Below, in pieces: positions 1-5,264 of a DNA stretch of 5,941 nucleotides. The notes under the pieces are model-generated. The model was not told where the DNA came from. It was given only the letters and a program-made list of their open reading frames with translations, and did no database searches. Every line of letters starts with the position of its first letter. Positions within the stretch are counted from its first letter, which is position 1. Source of the DNA: an uncultured Clostridia bacterium (lineage in GTDB: Bacteria > Bacillota > Clostridia > Christensenellales > Borkfalkiaceae); the NCBI GenBank assembly GCA_905235765.1, contig CAJOMM010000043.1, positions 2,044-7,984 on the forward strand, written 5' to 3'. The position numbers and the translations under genes are program-made.

Positions 1-2
1 TG

Positions 3-101
3 TCGAAAGAAGGGCGTACCGGAGTTTTGACGGTTTTTGATATTCCGTTGAAGTACTTGTCGGTTTTAAGCGAGGACGAACTAAGGAAAACGCTTTTATA
101 A
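3..101 (+). CDS. C-terminal end of an unidentified protein (partial)
   Basis: Only frame 3 stays open from the left edge. It gives 32 codons closed by TAA at 99-101; the other two forward frames hit stops within the first 40 bases. The visible tail has a hydrophobic beta-like part (GVLTVFDIPLKYLSVL) followed by a charged helical end (SEDELRKTLL). I do not recognise the family from so short a tail. It runs in the same direction as the genes downstream but is separated from them by a strong terminator-like hairpin, so it probably ends its own transcription unit. That it is coding rests on the open frame to the window edge and on the terminator lying about 70 bases after the stop. Confidence 0.5.
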   Translation, partial: SKEGRTGVLTVFDIPLKYLSVLSEDELRKTLL

Positions 102-172
102 AGCGCATAAAAACAGTCTATATCGCACACTTTTTAAATAGAGCGCCGATATAAAAAACAGAAAGATTATAA

Positions 173-227
173 CGGGGTCGACGTTGAATCGGCGTGTTTT
201 GCGCCAATTTAAGACCTCGTTTTTTTT
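173..227 (+). terminator. Rho-independent terminator (long two-part hairpin plus T-run)
   Basis: The outer stem pairs CGGGGTC (173-179) with GACCTCG (213-219), seven pairs including one G-U. After a four-base bulge on the left side, TTGAATCGGCG (184-194) pairs with CGCCAATTTAA (202-212), eleven positions with one C-A mismatch and one G-U, closing a seven-base loop (195-201). Eight T residues follow directly (220-227). This is a classical intrinsic terminator for the partial gene ending at 101. Because the T-run ends 19 bases before the flippase ATG at 247, it would also stop any read-through into that gene, so an attenuator role cannot be excluded. Confidence 0.78.
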
Positions 228-246
228 ATAAAAGTTTTGCTTACAT

Positions 247-1626
247 ATGTTGGGGAAAGTTGGTAAAAAAATATACGTCGGCGCAATGATTTTAGGCGTC
301 GGAGCGTTTATAGCAAAACTTTTAGGTGCTGCCTATAGAATACCGCTGACAAAGATCGTCGGCGCAACGGGGCTCGGTCTTTATCAGCTGGTGTTTCCCG
401 TATATGCGTTATTGTTAGATTTTTCAGGCGCAGGGGTGCCGGGGGCACTTTCAAAAATTATATCGTCATATAAAGGTTTAGATAAAGATGCATACGCTAA
501 AAGCACACTTTTTACGTCTTTGTTGTTTTTTTCGTCATTGGGGTTGTTGTTTTCTGTTCTGACAGCGGTTTTTTCCAAAAGCATAGCGACGGTGCAGGGC
601 GATGAAAACGCATATTTAGCTTATGTATTTTTAGCGCCTTCGGTATTTTTAGTGTGTATTATTTCTTGTTTGCGCGGATATTTTCAGGGCTATATGGATA
701 TGGTTCCTACAGCAGTCTCTCAAATTGTGGAGCAAGTTGTAAAACTTAGTGCAGGACTGATTTTAGCAAACTATTTTATGCCAGACATAACGAGGGCTGT
801 GGCAGGTGCAACGTTTGCTATTACTATATCCGAAGCGGTAGCTGCGGCTCAACTTTTCGTCTTTTATAAGCTCAGAACAAGAGGGAACGGTAATAAAAAA
901 AGATTCATTGCTTACTTTAAAGAATTTCCGATTAATTTCAAAGAAATTATAGTATATGCGATTCCTATAACTGTTGCCGGATTAATTTTACCTTTATCTA
1001 AAGTCGTGGACAGTTTTTTGATAGTAAACACTTTAAACACTTATTCAGAAAGCGCCACCGGGCTTTACGGCTTATATTCCGGAGTAGCCGTAACGGTGAT
1101 AGGGCTTCCCGTAGCCGTTTGTTACGGTATCGCCACGGTGGCGATACCGGCGGTATCGGGGGCAGACGGAGAGGCTAAAAGGTCGAATTCATATAAAACG
1201 TTGTGGTTAACTTTAGCGGTATCTTTACCTTGCGCCTTAGTTTGTTTTTTCTTTTCGCCGTTAATCGTCGAGATACTTTTCGGATATTTACCGCAAACGC
1301 AAAAAGAAATTTGTATTAAGCTACTTAAAATTTCTTCGCCAAACGTTCTTCTTTTATCCGTTTTGCAGACGGCGAACGCCGTACTTATAGGTAAAAGTTC
1401 TCCTTTTAAGCCGATACTCGGCGTTGTTTCGGGAGTAGCGGTTAAAACGGTTGCGGAAATTTTTCTGTTAAAAAATCAATCTGTTAATATATACGGGGCG
1501 GCAATCGCTTCAATCGCTTGCTATTTTGTGGCAGATTTGATAAACTTATCAATGATATTCGTTAAAAAAGGGAGTACGGCGGATGAAGGTAAGCGAATTA
1601 AAAATAGGCGATACGTCAATACGTAA
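247..1626 (+). CDS. SpoVB/MurJ-like lipid-linked oligosaccharide flippase (MOP superfamily)
   Basis: An integral membrane protein of 459 residues with about twelve hydrophobic segments, roughly at residues 10-28, 44-66, 86-108, 122-142, 160-177, 184-207, 234-256, 275-299, 318-341, 357-381, 386-407 and 414-438. The N-terminal pattern (AMILGVGAFIAKLLGAAYRIPL, residues 13-34, then GATGLGLYQLVFPVYAL) and the LRGYFQGYMDMVPTAVSQ..EQ block at 142-163 are signatures of the SpoVB/YtgP branch of the polysaccharide-export superfamily. Family members move lipid-linked wall precursors such as lipid II across the membrane; SpoVB is linked to spore cortex synthesis and YtgP is the Bacillus MurJ. Which of these roles applies here cannot be decided. 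It is somewhat shorter than B. subtilis SpoVB (about 518 residues). The ATG at 247 is the first possible start after an in-frame stop at 229 and fits the family N-terminus, but it has no Shine-Dalgarno sequence. Met14 (ATG at 286) is a possible but less likely start. The 3' end overlaps the next gene by 44 bases, and the basic tail (KRIKNRR) is probably cytoplasmic. Confidence 0.9.
   Translation: MLGKVGKKIYVGAMILGVGAFIAKLLGAAYRIPLTKIVGATGLGLYQLVFPVYALLLDFSGAGVPGALSKIISSYKGLDKDAYAKSTLFTSLLFFSSLGLLFSVLTAVFSKSIATVQGDENAYLAYVFLAPSVFLVCIISCLRGYFQGYMDMVPTAVSQIVEQVVKLSAGLILANYFMPDITRAVAGATFAITISEAVAAAQLFVFYKLRTRGNGNKKRFIAYFKEFPINFKEIIVYAIPITVAGLILPLSKVVDSFLIVNTLNTYSESATGLYGLYSGVAVTVIGLPVAVCYGIATVAIPAVSGADGEAKRSNSYKTLWLTLAVSLPCALVCFFFSPLIVEILFGYLPQTQKEICIKLLKISSPNVLLLSVLQTANAVLIGKSSPFKPILGVVSGVAVKTVAEIFLLKNQSVNIYGAAIASIACYFVADLINLSMIFVKKGSTADEGKRIKNRRYVNT
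1125..1149. repeat. Perfect 12-base inverted repeat inside the flippase gene
   Basis: CGGTATCGCCAC (1125-1136) and its exact reverse complement GTGGCGATACCG (1138-1149) are separated by one base. Sterically the RNA would form about eleven pairs with a three-base loop. The left motif CGGTATCG recurs as a direct repeat at 1151-1158. The DNA encodes GIATVAIPAV (residues 294-303) within or next to a membrane segment. No T-run follows, so it is not an intrinsic terminator. The symmetry is directly visible; any function is unknown. Confidence 0.6.
1570..1574 (+). promoter_or_regulatory. Ribosome binding site of dusB, inside the flippase gene
   Basis: GGGAG lies eight bases before the ATG at 1583, while the flippase reading frame is still open. 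It supports starting dusB at 1583 rather than downstream of the flippase stop. It also implies that ribosomes translating the flippase gene pass over this site, so the two genes are probably translationally coupled. Confidence 0.7.
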
Positions 1627-2524
1627 TAACGTTTTTCTCGCGCCTATGGCAGGGTTTACCGATTATTCTTTCAGAAAACTCGTTTTGCCTATGGGGGTGG
1701 GGCTTTGTTTTACCGAACTTACCAGCGCGAAAGGTCTTTATTACGGTGGAAAAAATTCCGAAACTCTGTTGTATTCCGGTGATGATTACGATAATACGGC
1801 AGCACAGATTTTTGGTTCCGACCCTTATTTTATGCGTTGGGCTTGCGAAAGCGAATATCTTGCCAAATATAAGATAGTGGATATAAATATGGGTTGCCCT
1901 GTGCCTAAAATCGTTAAAAACGGAGAAGGCAGCGCACTGCTTTCGGATATTCTTAAAGCGGAAAGCGTAATAAAAGAAAGCGTTAAAAGCGGAAAGATTA
2001 TATCCGTTAAAATTCGCACGGGAATAAAATACGGGGACGATATCGCCAGAGATTTTGCCGTGATGGCGGAAAACGCCGGCGCAAGTTTTATTACCATACA
2101 CGGCAGGGTTCGTGAGGCTTACTATTCCGGAGAGCCGGATTTTGCTGCAATAGAAAAGGCAAAATCTTCGGTAAATATTCCGGTTATTGCGAACGGAGGA
2201 ATTTTTACGTCGGCGGACGCTGACATGATGATGGATAAAACGGGCGCGGACGGAGTTATGATAGCAAGGGGGGCAATTGCCGACCCGTTTATTTTTTCCA
2301 AAATAACGGGAACGGTTCCGAAAATTAAGGGTATGAAAGAGTTCGCAATTAAACATCTTGACGAAGAAATAAAAAGAATAGGTGAAAAACGCGCCTCCGT
2401 TGAATTCAGAAAGTTCGTTACATATTACTTAAAGGGTGTAGAAAATTCAAAATCGCAGCGTCTTGCAATAATGTGTTCGGAAGACGTTTCGGAGATCAAG
2501 AGAATATTGTCTGAAACACTTTAA
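1583..2524 (+). CDS. dusB: tRNA-dihydrouridine synthase, DusB type
   Basis: An FMN-dependent enzyme that reduces specific uridines in the tRNA D-loop to dihydrouridine using NAD(P)H. The 313 residues form a TIM barrel with a small helical C-terminal domain. Visible motifs, in order, are LAPMAGFTDYSFR (19-31), FTELTSAKGL (43-52), AAQIFGSDP (73-81), and DINMGCPVPKIVKNGEGSALL (from 100), with Cys105 as the expected catalytic acid. Then come VKIRTGI (142-148), TIHGR (171-175), PVIANGGI (200-207) and GVMIARGA (224-231), the last two forming the FMN phosphate site. FRKFVTYYLKG (275-285) matches the helical-domain motif of the NifR3/DusB group. Length and start fit the family: MKVSELKIG precedes the first barrel strand as in typical DusB. 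The gene overlaps the flippase gene by 44 bases, and a 54-base gap separates it from the nitrilase-fold gene. The family is certain; DusB rather than another bacterial Dus is inferred from the MGCPxPKIVKNGEGSAL pattern. Confidence 0.95.
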   Translation: MKVSELKIGDTSIRNNVFLAPMAGFTDYSFRKLVLPMGVGLCFTELTSAKGLYYGGKNSETLLYSGDDYDNTAAQIFGSDPYFMRWACESEYLAKYKIVDINMGCPVPKIVKNGEGSALLSDILKAESVIKESVKSGKIISVKIRTGIKYGDDIARDFAVMAENAGASFITIHGRVREAYYSGEPDFAAIEKAKSSVNIPVIANGGIFTSADADMMMDKTGADGVMIARGAIADPFIFSKITGTVPKIKGMKEFAIKHLDEEIKRIGEKRASVEFRKFVTYYLKGVENSKSQRLAIMCSEDVSEIKRILSETL

Positions 2525-2567
2525 CAAAAATAACTTTTCGGAAATAAAATAATATAAAGTCTGTTCC

Positions 2568-2573
2568 GAGGAG
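2568..2573 (+). promoter_or_regulatory. Ribosome binding site of the nitrilase-fold gene
   Basis: GAGGAG lies five bases before the ATG at 2579. This strong site is part of the argument that the downstream gene is expressed and not decaying. I see no convincing promoter in the 54-base gap before it, so the gene is probably transcribed with dusB. Confidence 0.7.
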
Positions 2574-2578
2574 TTTAT

Positions 2579-3259
2579 ATGGAAATTTGTTTCGTCACGT
2601 CAGACGCGCTGAATACTGTTTGGCAGGATAAGTTGGGAATACTTGGCAAAAGCGACGTTACCGTTTTCGGGTTTAACGGGCTTGGCCTTGTGAGTTACAA
2701 AAAAGAGTTAAGCGGAGAAACGGAATATTTTCAGGACGTCGCTAAACTTTCGGGACAGCTTTCTCAGGTGGTTATAAGCGGATGCGATACCGATACCTAC
2801 GGCGTATTCAGGCATTCTGCGGTTATAGCCGATAAGGGCAAGATTTTAGGCGTTACCGATATGTCTCATGCGCTCGACGACGGTGAATTCGTCGCCGGCG
2901 GTAATTTTCGCGTTTACGATACGAGCGCAGGTAAGATCGGTATAATCGTGGCGGAAGATTTGTTTTTTCCCGAATCCGCAAGAATTCTCGCTTTATGCGA
3001 CGCTGACGTAATAATCTGCTTATTCAAAAAGATAGAAGGATATATGCCGCAAGTAATGCTTCGGGCAGGGGCGTTTTCCAACGGGGTGTCTATGGCGCTT
3101 TGCGCAAAGAACTACGCTGCCGTTGCGGATATTCGTGGCAACGTAACGGTTTCCGGCAGCGGAAACATACTTAAAACCGAGATAAAAATAGAAAAAGATT
3201 ATCATTTGATAAGTTCCCGGAGGCGCGGTTTATACCGCGAATTTAATTCGGGATATTAA
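2579..3259 (+). CDS. Nitrilase-fold (carbon-nitrogen hydrolase) protein, probably catalytically inactive
   Basis: The 226-residue protein follows the carbon-nitrogen hydrolase fold from end to end: a first strand (MEICFVTS, 1-8), RHSAVIADKGKILG (78-91), a GGNFRVYDTSAGKIGIIV strand pair (107-124), EDLFFPESARILALCDADVII (126-146), LRAGAFSNGVSMALCAKN (161-178), and a C-terminal RRRGLYREF. In active members the triad is Glu (in a vFPE motif), Lys (in YrKxHL) and Cys (in iCyD or iCED). Here the aligned positions read VFGF (Phe32), TDMSH (Met95) and VAEDL (Ala125), so all three appear to be lost. The AEDLFFPE stretch most resembles the CEDLW motif of NadE glutaminase domains with Cys replaced. The protein is also shorter than the usual 260-280 residues, with a compressed N-terminal helix and C-terminal strands. 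The frame is intact, the ribosome binding site is strong, and trmL starts eight bases after its stop. Substrate and role are unknown; a binding or scaffolding function is conceivable. The fold call is fairly secure, and the inactivity call rests on a by-eye alignment. Confidence 0.8.
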   Translation: MEICFVTSDALNTVWQDKLGILGKSDVTVFGFNGLGLVSYKKELSGETEYFQDVAKLSGQLSQVVISGCDTDTYGVFRHSAVIADKGKILGVTDMSHALDDGEFVAGGNFRVYDTSAGKIGIIVAEDLFFPESARILALCDADVIICLFKKIEGYMPQVMLRAGAFSNGVSMALCAKNYAAVADIRGNVTVSGSGNILKTEIKIEKDYHLISSRRRGLYREFNSGY

Positions 3260-3267
3260 GGAGAATT

Positions 3268-3759
3268 ATGGCTTTTAATATTGTTTTGGTAGAGCCGGAA
3301 ATACCGCAAAATGCAGGGAATATTGCAAGAACGGCTGCAGTTACCGGGTGTATTTTACATATGGTGAGGCCTCTTGGGTTTGAAGTTTCGGACAAGTATC
3401 TTAAAAGAGCCGGTCTCGATTATTGGCAATTTGTAGATATAAGGTATTACGACAGTATTGAGGAAGTTATGGACAAGTATTATACAGGAGATAACTTCAA
3501 GTTTTTTTCCACGAAAGCGAAAATGATTCATTCGGACGCTGTCTATAAAGATGGGGATTTTCTGGTTTTCGGGAAAGAAACAAAAGGACTTCCTGAAGAA
3601 CTCTTAAAAAAACATTACGGTGAGTGCGTTCGACTTCCTATGAGAGACGAAACAAGATCTTTAAATCTTTCCAATTCCGTCTGCGTAGGGGTTTACGAGG
3701 CGCTGAGGCAAACCGGATATAAAGGCTTGAAAACGGAAGGCGAAATACCAAAACGCTAA
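3268..3759 (+). CDS. trmL: tRNA (cytidine(34)-2'-O)-methyltransferase TrmL
   Basis: A SPOUT-class methyltransferase that uses S-adenosylmethionine to methylate the 2'-OH of the wobble nucleotide (C34 or cmnm5U34) of tRNA-Leu isoacceptors. At 163 residues it has the minimal single-domain length of TrmL, with no RNA-binding extension. The knot-forming motifs are all present: EPEIPQNAGNIARTA (9-23), FGKETKGLPEELL (101-113), and RLPMRDETRSLNLSNSVCVG (122-141) leading into VYEALRQ. The last block is the SAM-binding trefoil knot. AGGAG at 3259-3263, overlapping the last base of the previous stop codon, provides the ribosome binding site, and only eight bases separate the genes, so it is co-transcribed with the nitrilase-fold gene and probably dusB. 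No intrinsic terminator follows; the short AACGC/GCGTT pairing across its stop lacks a T-run. Confidence 0.95.
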   Translation: MAFNIVLVEPEIPQNAGNIARTAAVTGCILHMVRPLGFEVSDKYLKRAGLDYWQFVDIRYYDSIEEVMDKYYTGDNFKFFSTKAKMIHSDAVYKDGDFLVFGKETKGLPEELLKKHYGECVRLPMRDETRSLNLSNSVCVGVYEALRQTGYKGLKTEGEIPKR

Positions 3760-3776
3760 ATTTTGCGTTAAAACGT

Positions 3777-3806
3777 TTGACTTAATCTCGTTATAAATTG
3801 TATTAT
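3777..3806 (+). promoter_or_regulatory. Upstream sigma-A-like promoter of pgk (P1)
   Basis: TTGACT (3777-3782) and TATTAT (3801-3806) each match the vegetative consensus at five of six positions, with an 18-base spacer. The likely transcription start is near 3813, giving a pgk leader of about 120 bases. The -35 lies in the word ACGTTTGAC, repeated exactly at the second promoter (3862-3870), so the two elements look like tandem promoters. An inverted repeat covers the -10 and the start point. Confidence 0.5.
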
Positions 3807-3822
3807 ATTCATGTAATATAAT
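3802..3822. repeat. AT-rich inverted repeat over the P1 -10 region
   Basis: ATTATATT (3802-3809) and AATATAAT (3815-3822) are exact reverse complements separated by CATGT. The element lacks one base of being a continuous palindrome centred on ACATGT. Its placement over the -10 and predicted start of P1 would suit a repressor site, but arms made only of A and T arise easily by chance in an AT-rich gap, so the operator idea is weak. Confidence 0.35.
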
Positions 3823-3865
3823 TGCGAACATTGAGTTTTGGCAGTAAATTAAACCCAATATACGT

Positions 3866-3894
3866 TTGACAAATCCGATAAATAAAATTATAAT
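3866..3894 (+). promoter_or_regulatory. Consensus sigma-A promoter of pgk-tpiA (P2)
   Basis: TTGACA (3866-3871) and TATAAT (3889-3894) both match the vegetative consensus exactly, with the optimal 17-base spacer. Transcription should start near G3901, giving a leader of about 34 bases that contains the pgk ribosome binding site. A promoter this strong fits high-level constitutive expression of glycolytic enzymes and marks pgk as the first gene of a new transcription unit. Confidence 0.88.
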
Positions 3895-3923
3895 ATTTCA
3901 GAAAACAATCAAGTAAATTAAAC

Positions 3924-3928
3924 GGAGG
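3924..3928 (+). promoter_or_regulatory. Ribosome binding site of pgk
   Basis: GGAGG sits six bases before the ATG at 3935, close to the optimum, and fixes the start codon. Confidence 0.85.
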
Positions 3929-3934
3929 TTTAAA

Positions 3935-5248
3935 ATGAATAAAAAATCAATTAAAGACGTAGAGGTAAAAGGCAAAAAATGTCTCGTCAGGGTAGATTTT
4001 AACGTTCCCATGAAAGACGGCGTTATTACGGACGAAAACCGTATAGACGGTGCAATTCCTACAATAAAGTATCTTTACGAGCACGGCGCTAAAGTAATAT
4101 TGTGTTCTCATATGGGTAAACCGCACAACATATTTACAGAAGGATTCGATTTGACTAAAAAAGAGAAAAAAGCATTAGAGGAACTTCCGGAAAACGAGCG
4201 CGCTCAGGCTAAAGAGGAATATCTTAAAAAAGCGCTTAAAGATAAGCAGAAATTCACTTTAAAACCTGTCGCCGAAAGGCTTTCCGAAAAACTCGGTAAG
4301 AAAGTTACCTTTGCCGAAGACGTGGTAGGACCTTCTGCGACCGCTGCCGTTTCGAATATGAAGGACGGAGATATCGTTCTTTTGGAGAACACCCGTTTCG
4401 AAGCCGGCGAAGAAAAGCGCGATGAAGAACTTTGCAAGAAACTCGCAAAGTTCTGCGACATTTACGTAAACGACGCTTTTGGTACAGCGCACCGTTCTCA
4501 CGCGACTACAGCCGCAATAGTGGAATACGGTTATGCGAAAACCGCTGTGTGCGGATTTTTGATCGAAAAAGAATTATCCGTTATGGCGGACGCTCTTGAA
4601 AATCCGGTAAGACCGTTCGTTGCGATTTTGGGCGGAGCAAAAGTTGCGGACAAACTTAAAGTTATTGAAAATCTTTTGGATAAATGCGACACGTTGATTA
4701 TAGGCGGCGGTATGGCGTATACTTTCCTTTATGCAAAAGGGTACAACGTCGGCAAATCGCTTTTAGACGAGGAGCAGGTAGAATACTGTGCCAATATGAT
4801 GAAAAAAGCCGAAGAGTTAAATAAAAAAATCTATCTTCCGGTAGATATGGTAACGGCAAAAGAGTTCCCGAACCCAATAGATGCGGTAGTTTCTACCAAC
4901 ACGTGCGATATAGAAAATATGCCTTCCGATGAGGAAGCTTTGGATATCGGTCCCAAGACTATAAAGATTTACGCCGACGCTGTGAAAAACGCTAAGACGG
5001 TTATCTGGAACGGGCCTATGGGCGTATTTGAAAATCCGCTTTTTGCGAAAGGTACGTTTGCGGTTGCGGAAGCTTTGGCGAATACCTCTGCTACTACGAT
5101 AATCGGTGGCGGAGATTCTGCTGCGGCAGTTAAACAGTTAGGTTTTGCCGACAAAATGACGCATATTTCTACAGGTGGCGGAGCTTCTTTGGAATTATTT
5201 GAGGGCAAAAAATTACCCGGAATTGAATGTTTAAACGATAAAAATTAA
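3935..5248 (+). CDS. pgk: Phosphoglycerate kinase
   Basis: Cytoplasmic glycolytic enzyme that transfers phosphate from 1,3-bisphosphoglycerate to ADP, making ATP and 3-phosphoglycerate. In the N-domain, the substrate-binding elements are VRVDFNVP (18-25, Arg19), Arg36, SHMGKP (58-63, His59), LLENTRF (149-155, Arg154) and NDAFGTAHRSH (179-189, Arg187). In the C-domain, the nucleotide-binding elements are GGAKVADK (233-240), GGGMAYTF (257-264), WNGPMGVFE (358-366), GGGDSAAA (391-398) and STGGGAS (412-418). All expected blocks are present and in order. Two things differ from the textbook protein. It is 437 residues rather than about 395, mainly because of a Lys/Glu-rich insertion of about 30 residues between SHMGKP and LKPVAERL. 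The usual Arg of SHLGRP is Lys62, a conservative change I believe also occurs in other Firmicutes. It starts a two-gene unit with tpiA, which follows after 16 bases; no gap gene precedes it. Confidence 0.98.
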   Translation: MNKKSIKDVEVKGKKCLVRVDFNVPMKDGVITDENRIDGAIPTIKYLYEHGAKVILCSHMGKPHNIFTEGFDLTKKEKKALEELPENERAQAKEEYLKKALKDKQKFTLKPVAERLSEKLGKKVTFAEDVVGPSATAAVSNMKDGDIVLLENTRFEAGEEKRDEELCKKLAKFCDIYVNDAFGTAHRSHATTAAIVEYGYAKTAVCGFLIEKELSVMADALENPVRPFVAILGGAKVADKLKVIENLLDKCDTLIIGGGMAYTFLYAKGYNVGKSLLDEEQVEYCANMMKKAEELNKKIYLPVDMVTAKEFPNPIDAVVSTNTCDIENMPSDEEALDIGPKTIKIYADAVKNAKTVIWNGPMGVFENPLFAKGTFAVAEALANTSATTIIGGGDSAAAVKQLGFADKMTHISTGGGASLELFEGKKLPGIECLNDKN

Positions 5249-5254
5249 TTTTAC

Positions 5255-5258
5255 GGAG
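5255..5258 (+). promoter_or_regulatory. Ribosome binding site of tpiA
   Basis: GGAG lies six bases before the ATG at 5265, inside the 16-base gap after pgk. There is no room for a promoter or terminator between the two genes, which supports co-transcription. Confidence 0.75.
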
Positions 5259-5264
5259 ATAAAA

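Noticed and set aside
102..246. Riboswitch or small-RNA gene in the leader before the flippase
   Set aside because: Apart from the terminator hairpin I see no conserved aptamer core or convincing promoter. The rest is an AT-rich stretch without stable pairing.
286..288. Met14 as an alternative start of the flippase
   Set aside because: It has no ribosome binding site either, and residues 1-13 (MLGKVGKKIYVGA) resemble the usual SpoVB-type N-terminus, so the longer form is preferred.
1616..2356. Long open frame of 246 codons on the minus strand
   Set aside because: It lies entirely opposite dusB, whose full set of family motifs is intact. Its translation is rich in Phe, Arg, His and Asn with no recognisable motif, as expected for the complement of an AT-rich gene. 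It has no supporting context.
2525..2578. Possible promoter (TAATATAAAG) between dusB and the nitrilase-fold gene
   Set aside because: There is a -10-like AT stretch, but no -35 element at a workable distance; the nearest candidate, TAACTT, is only 13 bases away. AT-rich gaps give such matches often.
3752..3769. Possible terminator after trmL (AACGC pairing with GCGTT across the stop codon)
   Set aside because: The stem is only five pairs with an eight-base loop, and no T-run follows; the next bases are AAAACG. It does not meet the pattern of an intrinsic terminator.
4204..4501. Two overlapping minus-strand open frames opposite pgk
   Set aside because: They overlap each other and sit opposite conserved pgk codons. 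The translations are low in information (Ser/Phe-rich) and look like shadows of the coding strand.
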